From assembly GCA_963921825.1 (NCBI GenBank), contig OY997589.1, forward strand, positions 73,330,523-73,394,522: a DNA stretch of 64,000 bases, given 5' to 3'. A program made the translations under genes and the position numbers. The stretch is from Erodium maritimum (taxonomy: Eukaryota; Streptophyta; Magnoliopsida; Geraniales; Geraniaceae). The notes under the pieces are model-generated. The model was not told the origin of the DNA. It saw nothing but the letters and a program-made list of their open reading frames with translations, and made no database searches. This document shows positions 46,077-56,883 of this stretch, in pieces. Position 1 is the first letter of the stretch. Each line of letters begins with the position of its first letter.

Positions 46077-46495
46077 TATTTGTGTCTTTTTTTTAGAAGA
46101 ACGGGTAATATTATTAATGGAAATAGAAATAGGATGATGAGCACATAATTGTGCCCATATTACAATATTGAAACCAACTACAGAACGTAAAGCAATAACA
46201 GAAATTTAGAAGTTGCTCAATGTTTAAGGGCGGTTGAAGGGGGAATCTGCGGTAGCGAACAGGCAATCCCTGAACACCGATACAACATACTTCTACCATA
46301 TGGAACTGGGCGAGCAAGCCGAGTGAAAGGGGAATACTGGTGGACCGCCATCTACCCCGGTGAGTCAGCGTGCGTCGTCCTCCCTTGACTGATAATGTTA
46401 GGGCTCCTGAACGCAGGATTGCTGACACCGGACTGGTAGGGGAGACAGATATCGACTATCGATGGTACCCTCGCCATCTATCCGCCAGGAAGGGG

Positions 46496-47361
46496 TCACA
46501 GTCGACCACCCCCTTCCTGGGCCTCTTCAGATTCATTCCTAGAGGCGGGGGTGCTTGTGGCCCCCGCCGTTGTTATCTGTGTGACCCAGCCCGACCCATC
46601 CGCCAGTTCCAGCTCACTAGGGTTTACCCGCGCCACACCTTTGCCTTTGCTTCTTCGCCAAGCCACCGCCGCCGGTGATTCCTCCATCGTGCCATCCGTG
46701 TCCGAGGACACCACCACCGGCTCCATGATGCCCATCGCCACCTGCTCCGATTCCAACTGGTCCCGTACCCCAGGCGCGGCCACACGTGCTGGTCCCGATC
46801 CCGACCCCCGCGCCTCTCGTGGCCGCGGTCCTCTAGCCGCCGTCCAGCGAAATCTATTAGCCGTCGTCGCCGTATGCTGCCATCCCCCTCCCATCATCGG
46901 GTTCTCGCTGCCCCTCAAGGCCGAGAACCGCATAGGAGAACATGACCCATCACGCGGCGTCACAGGCTTCGGCTCGGTGAGGGAGAGCTCCTTCCCCGCC
47001 GTCCCTTCCGCTGGCTCCGCCGGGAACAGCCCAGGCTCCGCCCCCAGACCCTCTCCCGACTCCAGGTCTCGGCCATCATCCTCGGCCAGACCTTCAAACT
47101 CCACGTCGTTCTTCCCTCCCGCGTCCCCGACGCCCCCACCGATCACGCCATCGACATCCCCCACGCCGTCCTCCGTCGGCTCATCACACCACACCGAAGG
47201 ATCACCGGAGAGACTTGATAGACGAGCCGCCGCCGAACTTCGATGGTACGTCCGTGGTCATGTATCATCGCCGCTCGAACTATGGGTGATGCCGGAATCG
47301 TTGGTATCGATCCTTCCTGTTCCCTCCATAAAATCGCAAAACCCTAACGTTTCGATCTCAG
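46496..47361 (-). pseudogene. ORF of the minus-strand retroelement
   Basis: The minus frame starts with an ATG at about 47340 (MEGTGRIDTNDSGITHSSSG), meets a TGA at about 47268-47270, and then stays open to 46496. The product is Gly/Glu/Ser-rich, disordered-looking, with GVARVNPSELELADGSGWVT near the C-terminus. Its low complexity and the tail that follows suggest the spacer region of a LINE ORF1 protein, but no zinc knuckle or RRM is visible. The plus-strand ORF at 46551-47378 is its shadow, or the reverse; orientation of the tail favours minus. Confidence 0.4.
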
Positions 47362-48120
47362 AGAGAATCGAAACATAGCGCTGCGTTTGTCTGTCACGCC
47401 CCAATTTGTGTAAACCGAACTCGGGACGCGAACATTTAAAATCATAAAAACATTTGAAACCTGTTTTGAATAAACACCTTGAAATTACCGATTAGTTAAT
47501 CAAAATAATATTTACAACTCAAAAACGTCCCAACAAATGGACAAGGTACAAGGTATCCGTCACTAGACTCAAAAGATAAAACCCGGACCCCGCTCCCAGC
47601 TCCTCAAGCTTCGAGAGCTCACCTAGTCCGTCCTGTGATCAGTACCTGTAGGAAAAGCAGCTAGGGGTGAGCGTTCGCTCACCACCACGGATAACAGACT
47701 AACTACGACATAATTAGCAGATAAAGCTGGTAACACCAAAACCAAACCCAACACCGGGAATACCATCCCCAAAATCAAGTAACTCAACTGACACACAACC
47801 CGTTACTTTCCTCAACAGACTCAACACTCGGACTCGTAATGTAAACTCGACACAACGATTGACGACCTCCTCCAAAGAAACGACAGAAACACCACGCAAC
47901 ACCAACCAAGATCACAAAGGATCGCACACCAAACAAGATCGCAAAGGATCGCATTCCTGTCAGATGCTCAGTGCCGGTTGCTAACCGGCTGGGCTCAAGC
48001 CTGCCCCACGCGCTTTGCCTATCACTGTCAGGCTCCAGGCGGTCGACCTGTTGGCGATAAACTGAACTACTTTTCCGATAGCTAGTTGGAAGGGGAGCTG
48101 CCCTCGCATCGCCTAAAAAT

Positions 48121-48258
48121 GCTCACAACCTGCCGAGACTCGAACTCGGTCAGACTAGCCAAAGAACGCTCGCAACCTCCCGAGACTCGAACTCGGTCAG
48201 GCCAGCCAAAGGACGCTCGCAACCTCCCGAGACTCGAACTCGGTCAGGCCAGCCAAAC
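48121..48258. repeat. Three 47-bp tandem repeats in the left LTR
   Basis: Units start at 48121, 48168 and 48215 and contain CGAGACTCGAACTCGGTCAG followed by CCAGCCAAA. The right LTR keeps two copies and part of a third (57611-57720). Confidence 0.9.
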
Positions 48259-48364
48259 TTTACCCCACTTCCCGACACGAAGTCGGGTCGCTAACCTCGG
48301 TCAAACGCAATCACAATCACAAGCAAGGTTCAACAAACGGTGTCAAGAACAGTTCAACACTACA

Positions 48365-48660
48365 CAGGCACTCATGGCCACTCAAGACTCCAACGATAAA
48401 AACATGGGTTCAGCAACCCCACGGGACCTCATGGCCTCCCAAGACACACCAACAGTAACTCACGGGTTCAAAAACCCCACGGGCACTCACGGCCTCCCAA
48501 GACACCAACAATAATACACGGGCTCTCATGGCCACCCAAGACACCAACAATAATACACGGGCTCTCATGGCCACCCAAGACACCAACAATAATACACGGG
48601 CTCTCAAGGACACCCAAGACACCAACAATAATACACGGGCTCCCATGTCCACCCAAGACA
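48365..48660. repeat. About six 39-bp tandem repeats in the left LTR
   Basis: The unit contains GGCTCTCATGGCCACCCAAG, ACACCAACAATAATACACG. Later units are nearly identical and earlier ones are diverged. The length is a multiple of three, which explains a 13-residue periodic minus ORF (48410-48661) that is not a real protein. The whole array is missing from the right LTR. Confidence 0.9.
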
Positions 48661-50372
48661 TAAATTAAACAGTCAACCTCCGGGCATGGTCATATGCCTC
48701 CAGTAATTCTAATATCGCTAAGTTCTCTGTTCCTACGACACTACTAAGTGTCACATGCTTTTCTAATAATCGCTACGATCCCGTATCATGCATTTCTAAT
48801 ATTCGATAACCCTCTTAACCCACAACACCCCGGTGTCACATGCAATTCTACTGTTAACTTTCCCTAGTCAGGGCCGAGATCCGGCTACTTTTCCCTACCT
48901 CGTATATAACTCCAAAAGTGCTCAACTAATCCCCGGCGCGATCCCCGTCACTCGCCTAGCTTCCCTTTGCCTCGGTCCGCATCACTATCTAAAAGAGCAC
49001 AATTTTAAGGTACTTTAAACTCGCAGGAAATAAGCTGAAATTTAATAAACTTAACGCCCAAACGTAACCCCGACAATGTCGATCACTCCCAAACTTCCCA
49101 ATTACTCGACATTGTCGATAAAGGACTCGTAAAGGCCCGATTCGCCCGACATGGCGAATCTGCCCGGGTTTTGGAAATGCCCTTCTGGGGCTCCAAAAAT
49201 TCCCGTTTTCGTTTCTACGGTTTTAGAATAATTCAAGGATCCCAAAGCACTTGAAGGAATCGAATTCCAACTTCCGAGTTAATTAATTAACGTTTAAAGT
49301 TTCTAAACCCGATAATTACAACTTTTCCAATTTAATTCCAAATTTCGATTCAGTTATGGATAAATGGTCCGAGGAACGTTCTAAACCACCCGAACACAAA
49401 ACCCGATCACCCGAGCACGTGGGCCCCACCCGGCCCACCTTGCCGTGGGTCCTAGGGTTCAATTTGGGGCCCGGCCACCATGGTGGTGGCTGGTCCCAGC
49501 TCCGGCCAGCCACCCCATGGCCGGCCGGCCACCACCCACGGTGGCCGGAGCTCCTCCCGAGCTTCTGGTCACCGGAAAACGTCAAAACTCACCTCCAAAC
49601 ACCTCCAAAACGTCTCCAACACTTCCCCAACCTCAATACAACCCTAAACTAATAGTTTTACACAAACCCTAACTTTCAAAATTAAACAAATCGACGATCG
49701 GTTTAGTGATTACCGTAGAGGAGGACGAGGGGAAGTCGATTTCTCCTAGCCTTGAGACGATCCAAAGGTTGGATATTCTCCAAACCCTAGCTCTTTCTCC
49801 TTCTCTCTTCTTCTCCTTCTCCTTCTCTCTCTTCTCTTTTTTTCTATTTTTTTTCTCTTTGAATTACCCTTGGCCGAACACCCCTTAAGGGTCATCCTCT
49901 AGTCTTGTCCCAAAACCTAACACCACCACTTGTTTGACAAGTGGCAAGGTGGGTCCCACACCTTTTAGGAAAATATCTACTAGATATTTTCCAATCAGAT
50001 TCGCGAAAAACAGACGTTTCGGGCCCCGAACGGGCACTTTTCCCAAGAAATTACGAAACTTGACGGGCTGCAAGGAAACGGCTCAACTAAGACCGCTGCG
50101 ATGACGGCTAAGCTTTTTGGATCCAAAACGGTCCTCGAACGGACCAAAACGTCGCTCGGTTGACTTTTCCAACGAAAAGTCAACATTTCCCAAATTGATC
50201 AGAAAGTTGCCCTGAGTCCCCCAGAACTCACTTTGGTCGATATCGGGGTCAACTTAAGTCCGGTATGACCCTCGAGGTCAATTTAGGTTCAATTTAGTGT
50301 CTGTCTTAAAAAAATTTAAATTTTCCTGTTTTTCGCAGGTTTGACTGGCGTTGACCGGGAGTGGTTATTACA

Positions 50373-51313
50373 TTGTCCATACCATGGATTGGTATGGTGA
50401 GCACCCATTATCATGAGAATCAAGGCCATGGCAATAGCCATGGCCGTCGATCGCCGCTTCCCCTTCCTAGGGTTTAGGCGCATATCGCAACTTGTTATTT
50501 GTGTCTTAGTTACATATGGATCAGGAGAAATGATTGTGTTTTAATTAGGTTTTGGAGCCTATAGAGTCCACGTTTCTAAAGCTGAAAGACACTTCTTTTA
50601 TAGTTTTCAAGTTTGGAAGAATTTTTTCTGCAAGTGCTCCGTTAAGAAGTTGGCACTCGGATCCGACAGGGTGCTATTGATTTCTCCCCCTTTTTGTGTT
50701 CTTGTGTCTTTTTGTCATGCAAATTATGTGTTTTTAGCTTCTTTAGGTCTTCTCAAGTTTGATTCCCATATGGTTTTGTGAGTTATCACTTGCAAATCGA
50801 ATCTGAAGGGTGTTATTGATTTCTCCCCCTTTTTGTGTTCTTGTGTCTTTTTGTCATGCAAATTAGGTGTTTTTAGCTTTTTTAGGACTTCTCAAGTTTG
50901 ATTCCCATATATTTTTGTGAGTTGTATCACTTGCACCTTGTATTTTCCTCTTAAATACAAGCACTAATAAAATCATCGCTTGTAAAAATAAGTTCCAAAA
51001 ATAAATATATTACTAATAATGTTACATCTCCTCTAAATCTTATATGTACTTTGTTATGGATTGACAATGGTGTGATTTCAAATGTGTGTTTGATTCGGAG
51101 TGAGAACTGGACAAGGTTAATTCACGATAGAGACGAGAACGGGTACCCTGATATAAACATGTCACATTGTCGTCACTATCCTCATCAAATGAATTTGATA
51201 GAGTTTTAGTACTTAGTAAATATGTTGCTAGGTGTAAGCATTTATTAAAAATATATATGGTTGGTTCAAATAGGTACGAGATTAGAATACTACTATGACA
51301 CATTAAATTTTTT
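50373..51313. repeat. Duplicated host flank, inner copy
   Basis: This is TTGTC plus the 5' end of the minus-strand retroelement (to 50493) and host DNA up to the T run at 51313. It matches 59239-60184 with roughly fifteen substitutions that I counted by eye and a few indels. The host part includes what looks like the 3' end of the plus-strand LINE (TACAAGCACTAATAAAATC at about 50955-50975). A 140-bp internal tandem duplication lies at about 50663-50938. Confidence 0.85.
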
Positions 51314-51322
51314 CGCTAAATT

Positions 51323-52426
51323 TAAAACAGACGTACCTCGGAAGTCGAACAGGCCGGGGTACTTCGCGCGAACCTCGTCCTCGCGTTCCCAAGCCGACTT
51401 AGCCCCGTGATGTTTCAACTGCACTCGTACTTAGCGGATAATCTTGCCTCCCCGTAGGACCTGCTCCCGTGTGTCCATGATCCGAACCGGCTGCTCCTCA
51501 TAGGAGACATCGTCAGCCACCTCGATATCTGTCCACTCAATGACGTGGGAGGGGTCTGCGTTGTACTGCCGCAACTGGGACACGTGGAAGACGTTATGGA
51601 CACTCCCAAGTTGCGGTGGTAACGCCAGACGATAAGCCACTGCTCCCACTCTGCCCAAGATCTCGAACGGGCCAATGTACCGCGGAGCCAACTTGCCCCC
51701 GCTGCGTCTGAACCGTACCAGCCCCTTCCTCGGGCTCACCTTCAGGAACACGTGATCCCCGACTGCGAACTCAAGAGGTCGACGTCGTCTGTCGGCATAG
51801 CTCTTCTGCCGACTCTGCGCGGTCTTCAACCGCTCGCGTATCAGCGCGACCTTCTCTGTCGTCTCTCTGACAAGATCTGGCCCCAGCAGACTCTTGTCCC
51901 CCACCTCTTCCCAACACACTGGCGATCGACACGGCCTCACATACAACGCTTCGAACGGTGCCATCCCAATACTGGCCTGGTAGTTGTTGTTGTAGGCGAA
52001 CTCGGCCAATGGCAGGTGGGTCTCCCATGATCCCCTGAAGTCCAACACACATGCCCGCATCATGTCTTCCAAGATCTGAATGGTGCGCTTGGACTGACCG
52101 TCTGTTTGGAGATGATGTGCTGTACTGAGTAGAACTTCGGTCCCCAACGCTTTCTGCAGACTCGGCCAAAACCTGGACGTGAAGCGGGGATCCCTGTCAG
52201 ACACTATCGACACCGGGACCCCATGGAGACGCACTATCTCCTGAATGTACAGGCTGCTCAACTTGTCGACCGGATCCGTCATCCTCATAGCTAGGAAATG
52301 GGCCGACTTGGTCAACCGTTCGACTACCACCCATACGACGTCGTTTACCTTCGGCGATCTCGGTAGTCCACATATGAAGTCCATCGTGATATGCTCCCAC
52401 TTCCACTGGGCAATCGGTAGTGGCTA
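51323..52426 (-). pseudogene. Tekay integrase core and chromodomain-like C-terminus
   Basis: The minus frame from 52423 contains the integrase core: ITMDFICGLPRSPKVNDVVW (first Asp), SIVSDRDPRFTSRFWPSLQK (second Asp), and QTDGQSKRTIQILEDM, where the catalytic Glu of the DDE triad is Lys. The GPY/F module follows (APRYIGPFEILGRVGAVAYR). A TAA at 51431-51433 then interrupts a chromodomain-like tail with VRVQLKHHGAKSAWEREDEV. The upstream limit is a TAG at 52424-52426. The chromodomain-like end and long LTRs place it in the Tekay/Del chromoviruses. Integrase would insert the cDNA and the chromodomain would guide it; both are broken here. The interior stops 37 bases past this tail, without a polypurine tract. 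Confidence 0.88.
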
Positions 52427-53545
52427 CAACAATCCTGCGGGACGCTGATGCTCGGCCTTCACCTGCTGACAGACGAGACATCTCGACACAAACTCTGCGA
52501 CTGCTCTCCGCATCCCGCGCCACCAGAAGTGCCGCCTGAGGTCACGGTACATCTTGGTGCCCCCCGGGTGCATTGTAAGACGCGAATGATGTGACTCTCG
52601 CAACACGTCGTCTCTACAGTTGCCCGTCACGAACAACCCTCCTCGATACCGTAAGCCCCAATCTGTACTGATCTCCCAACCTACTACCTCGTCACCGTTG
52701 ACGACCCTCTCTCGGATCTCTGCCGTCTCGACGTCCTCCGACTGCGCCTCCAACACTTGGGCAAGCAGTGAGGGCTGAGCCACCAATGAGCACATGGCCA
52801 CGCCGCCAGTAATCTCCTCTAGCTCAAGCCCGAATGTGCTCAGCTCCCCCATCATGTCCCACTCTCGGACTGATATGCTGGCGAGGCTCGGAACCGACTT
52901 CCTACTCAAGGCGTCGACGACCATGTTCGCCTTACCCGGATGGTAGTGTAGCTCAAAGTCGTACTCCTCGAGTAGCTCCATCCACCGCCGTTGGCGCATG
53001 TTCAGGTCTCGCTGGGAAAATATGTACTTGAGGCTCTTGTGATCCGAGAACACCTGAAACCCCTCGCCATATAGAGAATATCGCCAGCCCTTTAGCGCGA
53101 ACACGACTGCTGCCAGCTCCAAGTCGTGGGTAGGATAGTTGCGTTCGTGCGTCTTCAACTGCCTGGAGCCATAAGCCACAACTCTGCCCTACTGGATCAG
53201 TACGCAGCCCAGTCCCTCTCAGGACGCATCACAGTAGACATCATACCCGATCCCTTGCTCGGGCACCACTAATACTGGAGCGGTAGTCAGCCGAGTCTTC
53301 AACTCCGTGAACGCCCGTTCACAGTCCTCCGTCCACACAAACCCGACTCCCTTGCGCGTCAGCAGAGTCATCGGCGCGGCTAGTCGCGCAAAGTCCTGGA
53401 CGAATCGCTGATAATAGCCTGCCAACCCCAGAAAGCTGCGGATCTCGAAGACACTCGTAGGCCGTGCCCACTTCGAGACCTCATCGATCTTCGACGGATC
53501 GACCAGTTTACCGTCACGGGACACGATGTGACCGAGGAATTTCAC
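52427..53545 (-). pseudogene. Tekay RNase H and integrase zinc-binding region
   Basis: It continues the pol frame. First comes the RT thumb: MKFLGHIVSRDGKLVDPSKI and FLGLAGYYQRFVQDFARLAA. RNase H begins YDVYCDAS, is cut by TGA at 53219-53221 and TAG at 53189-53191, and resumes AYGSRQLKTHERNYPTHDLE to HYHPGKANMVVDALSRK. The integrase HHCC finger is LTMHPGGTKMYRDLRRHFWW with CLVCQQVKAEH. Domain order and spacing are normal for Ty3/gypsy. Each stop is one or two substitutions from an expected sense codon, so it is an aged, formerly complete copy. Confidence 0.88.
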
Positions 53546-53554
53546 CTCAGCGAG

Positions 53555-54727
53555 TTAGAACTCGCACTTCTCCAGGTTGGCATAAAGCTGATGCTCGCGT
53601 AGTAGTGTCAGAACAGCCCTCAGATGTGACTTATGTGCCGCCTCGTTCTGCGAGTAGATCAAGATGTCGTCCATGAACACCACCACAAACTGATCTAGGT
53701 ACGGCCGGAAGATGCTGTTTATCAGGTCCATGAACGCTGTAGGTGCGTTCGTCAGTCCGAATGACATCACCAGGAACTCGTAGTGCCCATAGCGTGTCCG
53801 GAATGCAGTCTTTGTGACGTCCCCCTCACGGAATCGCAACTGATCATAACCGGATCGCAGATCGATCTTCGAGAAGCAGGTCGACCCTCTCAACTGGTCG
53901 AACAAGTCATCGATCCTCGGCATCGGGTATCGGTTCTTCACCGTAACCTGGTTCAGCTTCCGGTAATCTATACACATCCGTAGCTCTACACTCTTCTTCT
54001 TCACGAAGAGTGCTGGTGCACCCCACGGCGATACACTCGGACGGATAAACCCCTTCTGCTGAAGCTCCTCTAGCTGACGCTTCAGCTCAGTCAACTCTGC
54101 CGGCGCAAACCTGTAAGGCGCCATCGATATCGCCGCCGCTCCCGACACTAGGTCAATCCCGAACTCCACCTCACGAACCGGTGGCAACCCGTTCAACTCC
54201 TCAGGAAAGACCTCGGGGAACTCGCATACCACTCTCGGTAACTCTCGGTTCTGTGCAGCCGATACCTCCTCCTCAGCGGACAACGCCGACAGGAGGACCC
54301 CGCTCTTACTACCCAGAACACACGTCACCTTCGTACTGCCCACTGACACTGTCACTCGTCGCCTGTAGCAATCGATGTTGGCTCGGTACTTCGCCAGCCA
54401 GTCCATTCCCAAGATCACATCAAAGGTCGTCATTCCCAGCACGAGAAGATCACCAGGGAAAGGACAGTCTGCGAATCTAAGTTCGCAGGCACGACAGACC
54501 CTAGTCAACGACACTCCACCCCCAACTGGGGTGTCCAGGCACATGGGTGGACTCAACGGCTCTAAGCTCAACCCCAACCTCTCAGCACAACCCAACGAAA
54601 TAAAAGAGTGCGACGCCCCGGTATAAATTAAGAATAACGCCCATAAATGATACAATAAACACGTACCCTGGATGGTCTCGCGGTACGTGCTAGATCCTGG
54701 GGCCCTGGAGTCGATAACTGCGTACAC
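53555..54727 (-). pseudogene. Tekay aspartic protease and reverse transcriptase
   Basis: The protease active-site motif reads [20 protein letters not shown]: the Asp of D-T-G is Tyr, which abolishes catalysis. The second protease motif [17 protein letters not shown] is intact. The linker leads into [60 protein letters not shown] and the catalytic [13 protein letters not shown], all normal for the family. The frame ends at a TAA (53555-53557) right after ANLEKCEF, before the thumb continues in the next feature. RT itself shows no loss of catalytic residues. Confidence 0.92.
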
Positions 54728-54931
54728 TCTCCCCTGCGAGGCATGCTGCCTCTCACCCGGCGCACTGGCTGCTGAATACCCAGGTCTCTACTGCTGCCTT
54801 GGAACCGGCGCGCTCGTAGAAGGCTGTGAGAATCTCGACTGTTGACTCTGATGAGGGCGACCCCTGGGTGACTGTATTGTCCGCGACTGCTGCGGTCGCT
54901 GCGATGATGTCGCTCCCAACGGCTCTCGGCA

Positions 54932-56167
54932 TCATGCCATAGTGTGCCCCACCCGGCCGCACCGGAAACAGCTGACCTCGTCGGCTCTCGACCCCGAGCC
55001 CTGGCTCGTCCGGCTGGTCGCTGGTGGCGCCGCGGGCCCTCCTCTCCTCGGACAATCCCGCTTAAAGTGGCCTGGCTGCCCGTAGATATAGCATGGCGGC
55101 CCTCTCTCTGATGTGACTGGCCCCACTGATGCTACCGACCCCTGCTGTCTCGATCCACCCTGATGATTCGGTGGTCGGAAGAACCCCGTGGTCCTTTGTC
55201 TCCGCGGGTCTCGTGACTCGGACGGCCCTGCAAAGCTGGTCGGCCGTTTTCGGACCTCACGGGTCCTGGCCGCATCCCGGATACCCTGCTCCACCGTCGT
55301 TGCGGTGTCCACGAGATATGTATACTACCGCAACCTCAAGGCGAGGACCTTATCCCGAATCACCGGTCTCAGTCCCCCCTCGAACCGCAGGCAACGGTTC
55401 TGCTCGGTCATCACCATCTCCGGCGCGAATCTGGTCAAGGCCGTGAATCTGGCCTCGTATTCTGCCACTGTCATCCCCTCCTGCTCTAGGTCCAGAAACT
55501 GCCGATGTCGCTCCAACCAAGCCGACTCGGGAAAATACTGTGCCAGAAACACCTCCTGGAAGATATCGTAGTCGTGCCCGACAATGTCCTTCACACGCCC
55601 CCACCAGTGGTAGGCGCTGTCCCTCAGCTGGTGAGCTGCGAAGGACACTCTGCGGCGGCCATCTTCGATACCTGATGTATCCAGGTCCCGCGTGACCTGC
55701 TCTAGCCACCTCTTGGCTAGGTCGGGGTTCGGCTCCCCGACAAAGATGTGTATCCCTAGCTTCAGGAAGTCTAGTAGGGTCTGGGCTGTGTGGTCCTCTG
55801 CCTGACCGGGCCTCACTGGGACCGCTGCTGCCTCCGGAGCTGGTGAAGCCGACTCTCGACTGGCGATGGCCGCCACCAAACTCTGGACTGTCCTGGTCAG
55901 CTCGTCCAGGGCAGTCATAAAGGGAGGGTCCGCGACCGGCGGGACGCTGGGTGTGCCTGTAGACGGCCCCGCGTCGTTTTTCCTGTCTTCTCCGACAGGA
56001 GTACCCTGCGCCTCCGCGTACTTAGCGGGCTCAACGGTTGGCACCCGTCCCGGTGTCCCCACTGACCGTTCCCGCCTGCCCCGCGTGGGCTCCCATCCCA
56101 GTGTTGCCGCTGCTCGCCACGTCTGCCGCGAGCCATGTGTCAGTATCCTCTGCACGGATACACGCAA
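54932..56167 (-). pseudogene. Tekay gag with damaged CCHC zinc knuckles
   Basis: The frame 56167-55325 contains the capsid-like domain, with FVGEPNPDLAKRWLEQVTRD, DSAYHWWGRVKDIVGHDYDI, FQEVFLAQYFPESAWLERHR and GMTVAEYEARFTALTRFAPE. TAG at 55325-55327 separates it from 55324-54932, which holds two CCHC knuckles. The first reads CYIYGQPGHFKRDC, with its second Cys replaced by Tyr. The second reads CFRCGRVGHTMA, then TGA, then C. The likely original start is the ATG at 56136 in another frame (MARGRRGEQRQHW), implying a frameshift near the N-terminus. The protein would coat the RNA genome in the particle. Confidence 0.88.
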
Positions 56168-56868
56168 ACGTTTAGTTTGCGAATTTATATAATGAGAACA
56201 TGCTCAAAACACTAGCATTTACACGGTCTACGCCTACCCTAACGTACTTATTACTAAAACGTCACCCCGCTCACGCTATTTATACTTTATTTATAGTAAT
56301 ACGTAAGCGAAACCTCAATCAAACCGCATAAACGCACACCAATTCAGCAAACACACGCGCCACGACTCTCAGATAAATCAAGTCATTCGACCTCAACCAA
56401 AACGCAAGCCGACAAGGCCAATCAACAACCCAACAACCCTCGCCCACCGGGCCAACCAACATCAAAGTACGCCCACCGGGCCAATCAACGTCAAAACACG
56501 CCCACAGGGCCAAACAATTTTTAAAACTTTCTCCACTTCATTAAAAACCTCATTTCTTGACATCAGGTAGTTACAACCCGGTCCAGGCGTCCCCGAACTA
56601 CATTGTACCCACTTGATATCAACACAACCACGCTCGACTACAGGGGCGCCCCTGAGTCGAGTCGCGATAGTTTAAAAATGTTTCACGCAACAACAAACAA
56701 TCAGTATGCCAGCAACAAAATGCTGCAACATACGCACAAACAAAACAAGACTCAAGACATTACGGGTCTACACACGGTTTCCGATCTACGCCCCCAACGC
56801 ACGACGAGACTTTACTGACTCGACTCTCCCCACCTAATTAACGTACAGTCCGAGGTGTGAAACCTCGA

Positions 56869-56880
56869 GCTCTGATACCA
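56869..56880 (-). other. Primer-binding site for initiator tRNA-Met
   Basis: Complement TGGTATCAGAGC lies three bases from the LTR edge (56884) and matches the classic plant retrotransposon primer-binding site. It fixes the 5' LTR as the right copy and the element as minus strand. Confidence 0.95.
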
Positions 56881-56883
56881 AGC

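Larger units (their letters stand above)
47392..50372 (-). mobile_element. Tekay-type LTR, left copy (2981 bp)
   Basis: The plus strand begins TGTCACGCCCCAATTTGTGT and ends GAGTGGTTATTACA, so read on the minus strand it has TGTAATAACC...GGCGTGACA ends. TTGTC lies on both sides (47387-47391 and 50373-50377). It aligns throughout with 56884-59238, except that the right copy lacks 636 bp. Because its right neighbour is host flank rather than the retrotransposon interior, on its own it looks like a solo LTR. Confidence 0.88.
46089..50493 (-). mobile_element. Minus-strand non-LTR retroelement, interrupted by a Tekay LTR
   Basis: Poly-T at the left followed by AGAAGAACGGGTAATATTAT reads on the minus strand as a LINE tail (ATATTACCCGTTCTTCTAAAAAAAA). 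The word GTTATTTGTGTC flanks it on the left (just before the poly-T at about 46088; allow one base of uncertainty in the T run) and on the right (50494-50505), a 12-bp TSD. Removing the Tekay LTR and one TTGTC leaves about 1.4 kb. A minus-strand frame then runs from the 5' end (50430) through the LTR site into the ORF called separately. Confidence 0.65.

Noticed and set aside
46551-47378. 275-codon plus-strand ORF
   Set aside because: It is antisense to the retroelement ORF whose poly-A tail points to the minus strand. The product is Pro/Ser-rich without a motif.
48121-48258. Possible tRNA-like arms (CTCGAACTCGG)
   Set aside because: The word recurs in 47-bp tandem units and no cloverleaf can be drawn around it.
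48365-48660. CRISPR-like regular repeats
   Set aside because: The 39-bp units are adjacent with no unique spacers, lie inside a plant LTR, and no cas genes are present.
51752-55571. Plus-strand ORFs across the Tekay pol and gag region
   Set aside because: They are antisense shadows of strongly conserved minus-strand domains.
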